A stretch of DNA of 34,080 bases from a virus. The notes below the pieces were generated by a model. That model was not told the origin of the DNA. It did no database searches and worked only from the letters and a program-made list of their open reading frames with translations. How positions within the stretch are numbered: the stretch's first letter is position 1; every line of letters starts with the position of its first letter. Both the position numbers and the translations under genes were made by a program. Where the stretch lies: positions 1-34,080 of IMG/VR virus record IMGVR_UViG_3300028553_000100, one strand, 5' to 3'. Shown here piece by piece: positions 7,873 through 13,733 of the stretch.

Positions 7873-8609
7873 ACAATAACCTTTACACGATTAAGTTGGG
7901 TAGTGTTATCTCTATGACCTTTAACAGTACCATAAATGTCATACATCTTGCCTACATCCAATTCTTTTTTGTAAGCAAAGAAAACAACTTGGTCATCACT
8001 ATTGATACCAGTAATAAAATTCACATTGTAAGTATGTGAGAATACCGATCTTAATACTTCAATACTTGTTGAAACTTTGTTGCCAACAGCACCAATCAAA
8101 CCACCAGTAGAAAAGTTAACACGCTGGTCAACTGATTGACGTTTTACTCCACGCTCATAGCAACTTGGCAAACTTGCAATCACTGCCAAATCATATGTAC
8201 CAGTAATAACTTCCCGATTGGCAATCAACATAGCATTGTTATCAAACTCACTTAGTAATTTACCTTGTAGGATTTTGAAAGTAAATGCTTGATAGAAAGC
8301 ACGAACCTTTTTACCTTCTTCCCTAGACTCGTCGGTAATCGATGTAGCATCAACCAATAAACTTTCAATAATCTGACGATTGGACAGTTTGTTTTGACTT
8401 TTGTCGGACTCGGTCAATACACTCAGTTTAACATACGCACCATTCGTGCGTTGTGCCTGACAAGCCGCGGCCCACACATCATCGGCATTAAGATTCAACA
8501 CAACCTTTTTAGTGTTAGTCCTTGCACGATATGTAGTGGTATCATCCTCGTGACCCATACGTTGGACCTGACGATTTGACATTTTTGATACATCAACAAA
8601 ACCTGACAT
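7869..8609 (-). CDS. Hypothetical protein with OB-fold-like C-terminus (246 aa)
   Basis: No enzyme motif is visible. The last 40 residues (KELDVGKMYDIYGTVKGH followed by TQLNRVKVIV) have the strand pattern of a nucleic-acid-binding OB fold, such as those of single-strand-binding or polymerase accessory proteins; this is a weak similarity by eye. AAGGAG precedes ATG 8609. It follows the small gene driven by the upstream copy of the duplicated promoter, so it may be an early, abundantly made protein. A role in DNA or RNA metabolism is plausible but not established. Confidence 0.65.
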   Translation of the reverse strand: MSGFVDVSKMSNRQVQRMGHEDDTTTYRARTNTKKVVLNLNADDVWAAACQAQRTNGAYVKLSVLTESDKSQNKLSNRQIIESLLVDATSITDESREEGKKVRAFYQAFTFKILQGKLLSEFDNNAMLIANREVITGTYDLAVIASLPSCYERGVKRQSVDQRVNFSTGGLIGAVGNKVSTSIEVLRSVFSHTYNVNFITGINSDDQVVFFAYKKELDVGKMYDIYGTVKGHRDNTTQLNRVKVIV

Positions 8610-8619
8610 ATTAATCTCC

Positions 8620-8886
8620 TTAAACTTCTGTACCGTACTCGTAAAACTTAACTGATGGATCCAACTGTTTCAACTCAAAAGCTGCCTTAGTCAATGCCTT
8701 GTACCGAGCATGAACCTGACTACGGGGCAGCTCACCATCGCAAGTCAAATTCTCTGGACTCAAATCACTGTCGATTGAATCGGCAATTTTCTGACGGTCA
8801 CTTGCAATTTGCAGGCTAAGTTCTTTGTTACCAAAGATTTTAGCAAAAGAGTTTTTACGATCCAAATACTGTGTAAGTGCTGACAT
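8620..8886 (-). CDS. Hypothetical protein (88 aa), first gene after promoter copy A
   Basis: Mostly helical and charged, no recognised motif. It starts 26 bases downstream of the predicted transcription start of a near-perfect promoter (8919-8947) and is likely strongly expressed early in infection. The next gene starts 11 bases after its stop, so the transcript continues into the OB-like protein. Confidence 0.72.
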   Translation of the reverse strand: MSALTQYLDRKNSFAKIFGNKELSLQIASDRQKIADSIDSDLSPENLTCDGELPRSQVHARYKALTKAAFELKQLDPSVKFYEYGTEV

Positions 8887-8904
8887 TTTGTTTCCTTTAT
8901 TTAA

Positions 8905-8952
8905 CTGTCTAAGATTCTATTATATACCCAAATCCATTTATTGTCAAATTTT
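8905..8952 (-). repeat. 48-bp direct repeat, promoter copy A
   Basis: Identical over 48 bases to 9231-9278 and in the same orientation. The similarity continues, less perfectly, down to the ATG at 8886, so a whole promoter plus leader and ribosome-binding site was duplicated. The repeat reaches the stop codon of the next gene upstream (8952). Confidence 0.9.
8919..8947 (-). promoter_or_regulatory. Consensus sigma70 promoter (copy A)
   Basis: TTGACA (8942-8947) and TATAAT (8919-8924) are both perfect consensus hexamers with a 17-base spacer, preceded by an A-rich tract. It drives the 88-residue gene and the operon below it. A phage promoter of this quality suggests transcription by unmodified host RNA polymerase soon after entry. 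Confidence 0.92.
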
Positions 8953-9212
8953 TACATTGACCAATAAGTCTCTGTTGCAGGATTACAACAGTGTGGGGTA
9001 TCGGCATCAATTTCAATTTCCTTGCCGGACATTAGATTTTTGACTGTTTTCTTGGGGAAAACAAAGTTGGGGTTCAGAACCTTGAAAGCTTCCAAAGTCT
9101 TAGCCGGTTGTGCTAAGGGATTTTGTGCAATAAACTGTAGTGTTTCCATTACACCTAGACCCAAGAATTGTGCTTCTTTTTGGATCTGTTTCAATGCTGT
9201 TTCTACTTTCAT
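8952..9212 (-). CDS. Hypothetical protein (86 aa) behind promoter copy B
   Basis: No recognised motif; the N-terminus is helical (VETALKQIQKEAQFLGLG) and the C-terminus carries a CC pair (HCCNP). It has its own copy of the duplicated promoter and the same type of leader as the 88-residue gene, so the two small proteins are probably made at the same time. The proteins themselves do not look like paralogues. Confidence 0.72.
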   Translation of the reverse strand: MKVETALKQIQKEAQFLGLGVMETLQFIAQNPLAQPAKTLEAFKVLNPNFVFPKKTVKNLMSGKEIEIDADTPHCCNPATETYWSM

Positions 9213-9230
9213 TTTATGTCCTTTAGTTGA

Positions 9231-9278
9231 CTGTCTAAGATTCTATTATATACCCAAATCCATTTATTGTCAAATTTT
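9231..9278 (-). repeat. 48-bp direct repeat, promoter copy B
   Basis: Second copy of the 48-base repeat at 8905-8952. Outside the repeat the leaders differ by a few substitutions (for example ACTTTA-type versus CTTTAGTTGA-type), so the duplication is not brand new, but the 48-base core has stayed identical. Confidence 0.9.
9245..9273 (-). promoter_or_regulatory. Consensus sigma70 promoter (copy B)
   Basis: TTGACA (9268-9273), 17-base spacer, TATAAT (9245-9250): the same perfect promoter as copy A. It drives the 86-residue gene starting at 9212. Confidence 0.92.
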
Positions 9279-9286
9279 ACACATAT

Positions 9287-9309
9287 GGAAAAGCCCCAGA
9301 ATTTGGGGC
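9287..9309 (-). terminator. Rho-independent terminator
   Basis: On the minus strand GCCCCA and TGGGGC form a perfect 6-bp GC-rich stem with a 5-base loop, followed by a short T run (TTTTCC). It lies just after the stop of the 66-residue gene at 9318 and directly before promoter copy B, so it separates the late-type block from the early-type block. Confidence 0.75.
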
Positions 9310-9317
9310 GAATGATG

Positions 9318-9518
9318 TTAGGCTTCTAATCTAGATTTCATCACACCTAGCATTGCAACTTGACGGTCAATATCTAGTTTTAATACAATAGCTTTTTTTT
9401 CTAATTCTGCAAATTCTAGTTGCATAGTAATTACAGATTTTTCTATCGCCTTTGCCATTACAGTTAAATCTGCTTGGCTCATAGTTAGTGTTAGCGAATC
9501 ACTTGTTGTTTCTGACAT
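9318..9518 (-). CDS. Small coiled-coil hypothetical protein (66 aa)
   Basis: A Ser/Thr-rich N-terminus followed by a heptad-like helix (LEFAELEKKAIVLKLDID). AAAGGAAC upstream of ATG 9518 is a good ribosome-binding site. A TATAAAC element a few bases upstream may be a weak late-type promoter. The gene is followed immediately by a terminator. Function unknown. Confidence 0.68.
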   Translation of the reverse strand: MSETTSDSLTLTMSQADLTVMAKAIEKSVITMQLEFAELEKKAIVLKLDIDRQVAMLGVMKSRLEA

Positions 9519-9576
9519 GTTGGTTCCTTTAAAGTTTATATACTAGTAATTATCTTAGGAATAGGTGACCTATAAA

Positions 9577-10683
9577 TTATTCTATTAGTAAGTTTTTTGG
9601 AACTTCATTGTACCAATTTTTTACTTCTTCATTGGCAATTTGTTTAAGTTCATCATTGGTATATTTTGTACCTAAATTATTTTGATCCACCCATTTATTA
9701 TAAACATCAACACATTCATCAAAGTTTTTAATTACTTTTTTCTTTTCTGCCATAGTTTGCAATTTAATAGGTATGCCACTTACTAATGCACCTTGTTTAA
9801 CTAATTGTTCTATACCTTTATATGCAGAAACATATTTTTGACTATGTTCCATTAGGTAGTTTTGATCCACTAAACTTAAATTACTTTTGAGCTTATCTAA
9901 CACTAATGCGGTACTATCACTAGAAGTAACATCATATTCTAGTAATTTGGGATCCATTGAACCAACATCACTAATTAATTTATGGCACTTATTCCAATCA
10001 CGCCATTCAATGTTGAATATATCATTCCATGACTTCTTTTCTTTATTTGGGAAGATATCTAAATTTAATATGTATTTTTCAATATCCTTTAAGTCTTTCT
10101 CATAGTCAAAATAACTTGCCACTCTAAAATGAGTATCAGACCACTTAAAGTATTCTTTGTAACTGTATAAATAATTGGTTAATGTTGTCTCATTAATGGT
10201 TATACCATTTTTATATATGTTATAAAAAGTATCTATTTTTTCCGCATGAGTATACACATTCAATTTCTTACTTGCAGTAACTATTCCCCAACTGATAGCA
10301 TGTTCAAATAAATTATTCCTACGTGCTGATATTATATAAAAATTATCATTAAGGTAATTATAAAATTGAGTTCTATCCTCAGTACTATCATTTCTGACAT
10401 TTAAATGGTATAATGCAAGCCTAGCTGTTTTATAGTGGTCAACTTTTGATAAGTTGTTTACTACTTCTTCCAGTGATTGATAGTAACCCCATTCTTTACC
10501 GTTTCTAGGTTTACCTAATATCTCTCTATTATAAACATCACTGTAATATGATTCTATACCATTAGTAAGTTCATGCAAATTAATAACTGGTTTGTCATAT
10601 TCATGTGCATTCATGTAAACAGTTATGAGGCGTTGTAGTAGGGTGCTACCTACACGATCGGGGGTTAGTATTAATACATTCAT
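9577..10683 (-). CDS. Sulfotransferase-like protein (P-loop fold)
   Basis: A 368-residue protein whose N-terminus (ILTPDRVGSTLLQRL, residues 5-19) matches the 5'-phosphosulfate-binding loop of PAPS-dependent sulfotransferases, and whose segment ISARRNNLFEHAISWG (118-133) matches the 3'-phosphate-binding motif (Arg121/Arg122, Ser131). This suggests transfer of sulfate from PAPS to a sugar or other acceptor, perhaps on the virion or host surface. Sulfotransferase-like genes occur in marine phages with unknown acceptors. A perfect late-type TATAAATA lies so close to the ATG that the mRNA should begin at or next to it. The functional motif begins at residue 7, so a later start is excluded. A terminator separates it from the upstream gene. 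Confidence 0.72.
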   Translation of the reverse strand: MNVLILTPDRVGSTLLQRLITVYMNAHEYDKPVINLHELTNGIESYYSDVYNREILGKPRNGKEWGYYQSLEEVVNNLSKVDHYKTARLALYHLNVRNDSTEDRTQFYNYLNDNFYIISARRNNLFEHAISWGIVTASKKLNVYTHAEKIDTFYNIYKNGITINETTLTNYLYSYKEYFKWSDTHFRVASYFDYEKDLKDIEKYILNLDIFPNKEKKSWNDIFNIEWRDWNKCHKLISDVGSMDPKLLEYDVTSSDSTALVLDKLKSNLSLVDQNYLMEHSQKYVSAYKGIEQLVKQGALVSGIPIKLQTMAEKKKVIKNFDECVDVYNKWVDQNNLGTKYTNDELKQIANEEVKNWYNEVPKNLLIE

Positions 10684-10688
10684 GTAGA

Positions 10689-10696
10689 TATTTATA
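10689..10696 (-). promoter_or_regulatory. T4-type late promoter with leaderless start
   Basis: A perfect TATAAATA octamer on the minus strand, with 5 bases (TCTAC) between it and ATG 10683. In T4 late promoters transcription begins about six bases after the octamer, which here is the A of the ATG. No Shine-Dalgarno sequence fits in that space. Confidence 0.72.
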
Positions 10697-10705
10697 GCCG
10701 TAAAG

Positions 10706-10728
10706 GAAGGCTCTAAAAAGAGCCCTTC
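10706..10728 (-). terminator. Rho-independent terminator
   Basis: On the minus strand GGCTCT and AGAGCC pair around a four-base T loop, extended by GAA/TTC with one bulged base, and followed by TTCCTTT. It lies between the stop of the 91-residue gene (10737) and the late promoter of the sulfotransferase-like gene. Confidence 0.75.
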
Positions 10729-10736
10729 GTTAAGAA

Positions 10737-11012
10737 TTACTTCTTAGATTGTGTTTGACCTTGATTTACAAAGCCATACATCTTCTCAGCAACTTCAAGG
10801 ATTTTGTCGAGGCCGGGAAACTCGGGCATGTTAACTGTGCTAACAAGTTGTCCTGTCTTCTCATCACGTTTAGCACTTAGTTCCCAACCTTGGAACTTCA
10901 TTTGATATTCGTGTTGAACAGCATCTTTAGCCATAGCCAAAATATCTGTGCGTAGTTCATAGCCGTTTTTGTTAAATTTAACTTCAGGTAGTTTTGGTGT
11001 GTAGTCTGTCAT
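10737..11012 (-). CDS. Conserved phage hypothetical protein (91 aa)
   Basis: Starts MTDYTPKLPEVKFNKNGYEL and has a helical middle (RTDILAMAKDAVQHEYQ), a pattern that I recognise from conserved unknown proteins of aquatic T4-like phages. AAGGAAA precedes ATG 11012. It is the last gene of the late-type transcript that begins upstream of 11749 and is followed by a terminator. Function unknown; late expression fits a virion or assembly role. Confidence 0.72.
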   Translation of the reverse strand: MTDYTPKLPEVKFNKNGYELRTDILAMAKDAVQHEYQMKFQGWELSAKRDEKTGQLVSTVNMPEFPGLDKILEVAEKMYGFVNQGQTQSKK

Positions 11013-11039
11013 TTTATTTCCTTAAAAAGTGTATGTACA

Positions 11040-11141
11040 TTAATTGTAGTTTGTTTTGACTGGAATGTCAACCGGTTTTGGTAATGTACCATGATTGACC
11101 CACTCCCAATCTTCATCAGTCATAGGTTGCCATTGATTCAT
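11040..11141 (-). CDS. Tiny protein in coupled chain (33 aa)
   Basis: ATG 11141 to TAA 11040, a Trp-rich acidic peptide (MNQWQPMTDEDWEWVNHG). Its start overlaps the stop of the preceding tiny gene (ATGA). It is the fourth and last member of an overlapping chain; the frame is supported by perfect fit with its neighbours rather than by homology. Confidence 0.6.
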   Translation of the reverse strand: MNQWQPMTDEDWEWVNHGTLPKPVDIPVKTNYN

Positions 11142-11236
11142 ATCCAACCTCTAAATTCATCGTCAATGATTGGATGTACTTCCCAACCATCCTTAGCCCA
11201 GTTGAATAGCATAATTAGGTCGTTAAGTAATCTCAT
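11138..11236 (-). CDS. Tiny protein in coupled chain (32 aa)
   Basis: ATG 11236 to TGA 11138, encoding a short helix with two Trp residues and an acidic end (MRLLNDLIMLFNWAKDGWEV). Both ends overlap the neighbouring genes as ATGA, which is typical of translational coupling. No function can be assigned. Confidence 0.6.
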   Translation of the reverse strand: MRLLNDLIMLFNWAKDGWEVHPIIDDEFRGWI

Positions 11237-11316
11237 TTTAGTTTACTCGCTTTGTAGTCTTTGATAGACTGAATTGCCTCTAAGAGACTATTGAATAGTT
11301 GTTTAAGTGTGTTCAT
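11233..11316 (-). CDS. Tiny helical protein in coupled chain (27 aa)
   Basis: ATG 11316 to TGA 11233, an amphipathic helix with a basic tail (MNTLKQLFNSLLEAIQSIKD). It has ATGA overlaps on both sides. At 27 residues it is at the limit of what can be claimed; the chain context is the main support. Confidence 0.55.
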   Translation of the reverse strand: MNTLKQLFNSLLEAIQSIKDYKASKLK

Positions 11317-11477
11317 AGAAATCTCCAATCTGATTGTTTGCGATGGAACTCGTAGGTCAATCGCTCAATGTCGCCTATATCTTGTGGATTTCGGCCGATG
11401 ATATATTTTTCTAACTGTGATCCATAGGTATCTGTAGAGAAACCTAGGAACGCTATTAACATTCCTAAAAGTTTCAT
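11313..11477 (-). CDS. Small protein with N-terminal hydrophobic leader (54 aa)
   Basis: ATG 11477 to TGA 11313. The first 13 residues are hydrophobic (MKLLGMLIAFLGF) and are followed by a soluble part with QLEKYIIGRNPQDIGDIERL. The LEKYIxxRNPQ...D(I/V)E pattern resembles a small conserved family in aquatic T4-like phages. It starts 2 bases after the stop of the 89-residue gene and is the first of four overlapping tiny genes. Function unknown. Confidence 0.7.
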   Translation of the reverse strand: MKLLGMLIAFLGFSTDTYGSQLEKYIIGRNPQDIGDIERLTYEFHRKQSDWRFL

Positions 11478-11479
11478 GA

Positions 11480-11749
11480 TTACTTAGCCTTCTTTTGATT
11501 AAAAGCAGGAACCATTGCTTTGAACTGGTCACCCATTTCTGTATAGAAATCTTTGCTTGTGAAAATCATACCCAAAGCCATCATAGATTGCATTCCTGCA
11601 TCTGCGGCTGATTTAGTGTATTTTGATTGTGCATCAATGAATGTGTTTATTGCTGTTTTGATGCCTTCGTGTTGAACTGTTTGTTCTACGAATTTCTTTT
11701 TAAAGTCTGAAACGCCGTCAATAAAGGCGTAAGTTGCTGTGTTAAACAT
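11480..11749 (-). CDS. Late-type helical hypothetical protein (89 aa)
   Basis: Largely helical (FKKKFVEQTVQHEGIKTAIN, then a long second helix) and ending QKKAK; loosely reminiscent of phasin-like helical proteins but without a recognised motif. ATAGGAG precedes ATG 11749. It heads a transcript that begins at a late-type promoter with a hairpin-bearing leader and goes on to the chain of tiny genes and the 91-residue protein. Late timing suggests a structural or assembly role. Confidence 0.72.
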   Translation of the reverse strand: MFNTATYAFIDGVSDFKKKFVEQTVQHEGIKTAINTFIDAQSKYTKSAADAGMQSMMALGMIFTSKDFYTEMGDQFKAMVPAFNQKKAK

Positions 11750-11787
11750 TTTATATCTCCTATGTGTGTGTTTAAGTGTTGAGTTTT

Positions 11788-11809
11788 TATGAAGAACTCT
11801 AACTTCATA
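11788..11809 (-). other. Hairpin in late mRNA leader
   Basis: A 7-bp perfect inverted repeat (TATGAAG / CTTCATA) around an 8-base loop, placed at the predicted 5' end of the late transcript that reads the 89-residue gene. A 5'-terminal hairpin may protect the mRNA from RNase E-type decay. The AGGAG ribosome-binding site lies farther downstream and stays free. Confidence 0.5.
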
Positions 11810-11811
11810 TA

Positions 11812-11819
11812 TATTTATG
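11812..11819 (-). promoter_or_regulatory. T4-type late promoter
   Basis: CATAAATA on the minus strand, one mismatch from the T4 late consensus TATAAATA. The expected transcript starts near 11806 and gives a leader of about 57 bases ending in an AGGAG ribosome-binding site before ATG 11749. Confidence 0.6.
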
Positions 11820-11840
11820 CGTTGTTTATCCGCAATATAA

Positions 11841-12548
11841 TTATATACTTAACAGACCCGAGTTGACAATGTTATTGGTCAGCAAGTCTGATGTTTTAAT
11901 ATCATAGTGGTGCCCATCTCTAGCACGGTCAATTTGATGAAATAAAACTATATTTATATTCATTTTGATAATTGCTTCATCAATATCTCCATTTGGGAAG
12001 CATCCGGGAATGAATGTGTGAATAATATTTGTGTTTTCTTTTATAGACTCAACTGAATTTATACAATCAATTATATGTTGCGTATCCTGTTCACTGGTAG
12101 TATTAATAGCATAAATTCTACGATTTTCATCTGTTAATTTAATGTCGGTAGATTCTCTACGATGAATATACGACCATTGGATAATTATGTTTTTTGGTTT
12201 AATACTTAACAAATCAATAATTTTACGTGTAATCCAAGAATTACTAGCACCATCCATGCTTACGTTTATCGTGTTGATTTTTAACTTGTTAGATAATACT
12301 TGATGCCAAGTATGATGATACGGAACACCCAATCCGGCTGTAAAACTATCACCTACACACCAACATATGTCAGTTAAGTTAGAGGGCCATTCAGGCCCTC
12401 TAAAACCTCTAGAATTATACTGATACTCTACTTTATGTGGATACTTTAAAAAATGCTCTTTATCCCAACATTCCTCTAATGTATCTAACCCGGAATATTC
12501 TCTATGTTTATTTGAAAAGCCTCTGAGATATAAATTGGGTAAAATCAT
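11841..12548 (-). CDS. SGNH/GDSL hydrolase-like protein
   Basis: A 235-residue protein with the SGNH-hydrolase signature: block I CVGDSFTAGLGV with nucleophile Ser68, a block II Gly in VSMDGASNSW (Gly100), and a C-terminal DGHHYD (211-216) supplying the Asp-x-x-His pair. Such enzymes remove acyl or acetyl groups from sugars or lipids. With no signal peptide, a cytoplasmic role or incorporation into the virion is likely; a deacetylase acting on host polysaccharide would suit a late gene. It overlaps the preceding ORF by 4 bases (ATGA). The fold call is fairly strong, the substrate is unknown. Confidence 0.8.
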   Translation of the reverse strand: MILPNLYLRGFSNKHREYSGLDTLEECWDKEHFLKYPHKVEYQYNSRGFRGPEWPSNLTDICWCVGDSFTAGLGVPYHHTWHQVLSNKLKINTINVSMDGASNSWITRKIIDLLSIKPKNIIIQWSYIHRRESTDIKLTDENRRIYAINTTSEQDTQHIIDCINSVESIKENTNIIHTFIPGCFPNGDIDEAIIKMNINIVLFHQIDRARDGHHYDIKTSDLLTNNIVNSGLLSI

Positions 12549-12739
12549 AACGTATATTTATTACCATATTCCTGTAGGGCTTTAATTCTTGCAGATTCAA
12601 GTTTTTTCAATATACGTTCGGGTAATTCTGTATCATCATCCCAAAGATTATTTGTGACTAGTCTAGGACGACTATAACTACGATGAAAGTCTAAATCAAC
12701 TATATCATAGTTATCGTCATCATTTAGTTCACTTGCCAG
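12545..12739 (-). CDS. Conserved-looking protein lacking a standard start (about 64 aa)
   Basis: The frame ends with TGA overlapping the SGNH gene start (ATGA) and codes for an acidic then basic stretch (FHRSYSRPRLV, later ELPERILKKLESARIKALQE) that resembles a small family in aquatic T4-like phages. The problem is its start. In this frame there is no ATG, GTG or TTG between the end of the secreted-protein gene and the conserved part; the only ATG (12826) would force a 98-base overlap through sequence that merely mirrors the neighbour's Lys/Pro-rich codons. I give the first in-frame CTG (12739) as a placeholder. A +1 frameshift at the AAG-TGA end of the upstream gene is another possibility. 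Confidence 0.5.
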   Translation of the reverse strand: MASELNDDDNYDIVDLDFHRSYSRPRLVTNNLWDDDTELPERILKKLESARIKALQEYGNKYTL

Positions 12740-12989
12740 CTGGCTTGGTGTCTGCCTTAGGAGCAGTTGTTGCTGTAGTCTTTTCTGTCTTGGCAGGTGC
12801 ACTTTTAGTATCTGCTTTGGGAGCATCCTTTTTCTTAGCTAGTTTCATTTCTTCTTTTGGTGCTTCTACTTTAGCGGGTGCTGTAACAGCTGGCGCCGTT
12901 TTGGCAATACCTTCGGGTTGTTTGGCAGCTTGTGCGAAGGCAGAACCGATACTGAAAGAGGCGATGATTGCGATTGCTAATGTTTTCAT
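12729..12989 (-). CDS. Secreted Ala/Lys/Pro-rich protein (86 aa)
   Basis: Residues 1-19 (MKTLAIAIIASFSIGSAFA) are a typical signal peptide with an AFA cleavage site. The mature part is almost entirely Ala, Lys, Pro, Thr and Glu, with repeated KAPAKT/APKADTK-type units, so it is probably disordered and positively charged. Such a protein could bind peptidoglycan, nucleic acid or a surface polymer in the periplasm; no homologue is recognised. AAAGGAAAC precedes the ATG and a late-type TATAAATC promoter lies 28 bases upstream. Confidence 0.75.
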   Translation of the reverse strand: MKTLAIAIIASFSIGSAFAQAAKQPEGIAKTAPAVTAPAKVEAPKEEMKLAKKKDAPKADTKSAPAKTEKTTATTAPKADTKPAGK

Positions 12990-13017
12990 TTTATGTTTCC
13001 TTTATGTTAATGAAGTA

Positions 13018-13025
13018 GATTTATA
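13018..13025 (-). promoter_or_regulatory. Late-type promoter (TATAAATC)
   Basis: One mismatch from the T4 late consensus at its last position. A start near 13012 gives a leader of about 22 bases containing the AAAGGAAAC ribosome-binding site of the secreted-protein gene. It is back to back with the plus-strand late-type element at 13067, so this short region serves both directions. Confidence 0.6.
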
Positions 13026-13066
13026 TGTCTACATATATATAACGCGGCAGCTATTGATTCCGTTGA

Positions 13067-13074
13067 CATAAATA
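13067..13074 (+). promoter_or_regulatory. Late-type promoter with near-leaderless start
   Basis: CATAAATA is followed after only 6 bases by ATG 13081, so the transcript should begin at or one base before the ATG. A TTGACA at 13064-13069 overlaps it, but no good -10 box stands at the right distance upstream of the gene, so the late reading is preferred. Confidence 0.5.
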
Positions 13075-13080
13075 CATATT

Positions 13081-13572
13081 ATGTTATATATATCTTATCA
13101 GGGAATTTACGACGGGCAAAACTATGAAGATGCCAATACTCCAAAACAAATAAACAAAGCACTCGGCAAAGGATTTAGTTGTTTAATATATGTTTGGCGT
13201 ATTAACAATAAACTATATGTTGGTAACGGGCAACCAGTTATTGAAGTAACCGAAAAATACATTCAAGGTCCGCGCTTTTGGATTAACGCTGTAAATACTG
13301 ATATGCAAACTTGGATAGCTACCCAATCAAGTACATTGTATCCAAATTATTTTACTTTTGCGGCAAGTACTCCGCCCCCACCGTATGCTACTGCTAGCAA
13401 TGGTAAATTGATTACTCCGGGCACAGTACCTATCAATATTAATAGTGTTATGTTTTTACCAGAAATAAATGACCGTAGCCTGTATACTATGGTTAAAGTA
13501 AAAAGTTACGGTATATGTAGCGGATTCTTAACTCTCATTAAACGTATGCGTAATGAGGGTATTTGGTATTAA
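13081..13572 (+). CDS. Degenerate GDPD-like phosphodiesterase (likely pseudoenzyme)
   Basis: A 163-residue protein that aligns by eye with small phage and bacterial PLC/GDPD-like phosphodiesterases, whose pattern is ISHRG, GFDVEIDVW, LYLGHDEP, LWCHAKN and a late YGICSDY. The scaffold is present: YISYQG at 3-8, GFSCLIYVW at 31-39, LYVGNGQP at 45-52, FWINAVN at about 66-72, and SYGICSGF near the end. Yet each catalytic position appears changed: His6 to Tyr, Arg7 to Gln, Glu35 to Leu, Asp37 to Tyr, His49 to Asn, and the last His to Asn. The reading frame is intact, so the protein is probably kept for binding rather than hydrolysis. It is an isolated plus-strand gene converging on the small basic protein at 13569, with its 3' end overlapping. 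No Shine-Dalgarno sequence precedes the ATG. Confidence 0.75.
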   Translation: MLYISYQGIYDGQNYEDANTPKQINKALGKGFSCLIYVWRINNKLYVGNGQPVIEVTEKYIQGPRFWINAVNTDMQTWIATQSSTLYPNYFTFAASTPPPPYATASNGKLITPGTVPININSVMFLPEINDRSLYTMVKVKSYGICSGFLTLIKRMRNEGIWY

Positions 13573-13733
13573 CCACCCCTGCCGGTACGTCTAACTACAC
13601 TAGCACCACCGAATCCTTTACTAGGCTTAGGAGCTTTTTGTTCAACTTTTTTACCTGTAATTGCGGGAGTATTTTTCTTTTTAGCTTCGTTGGCTAAATT
13701 AATAAATGGATTTGGATTTTTCTTTTCTGTCAT
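13569..13733 (-). CDS. Small basic protein (54 aa)
   Basis: ATG 13733 to TAA 13569. It is Lys-rich with a Gly/Arg-rich end (GFGGASVVRRTGRGG) that could bind nucleic acid. The start overlaps the stop of the preceding 134-residue gene (ATGA). Its stop codon overlaps that of the plus-strand GDPD-like gene tail to tail. Function unknown. Confidence 0.65.
   Translation of the reverse strand: MTEKKNPNPFINLANEAKKKNTPAITGKKVEQKAPKPSKGFGGASVVRRTGRGG

Noticed and set aside
10166-10173. Perfect TATAAATA on the plus strand
   Set aside because: Inside the sulfotransferase-like gene and pointing opposite to it, with no plus-strand gene downstream; expected by chance in AT-rich DNA.
12545-12826. Long version of the start-less gene beginning at ATG 12826
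   Set aside because: The first 29 codons merely mirror the Lys/Pro-rich codons of the overlapping secreted-protein gene, and a 98-base same-strand overlap is out of line with the 1-17 base overlaps elsewhere.
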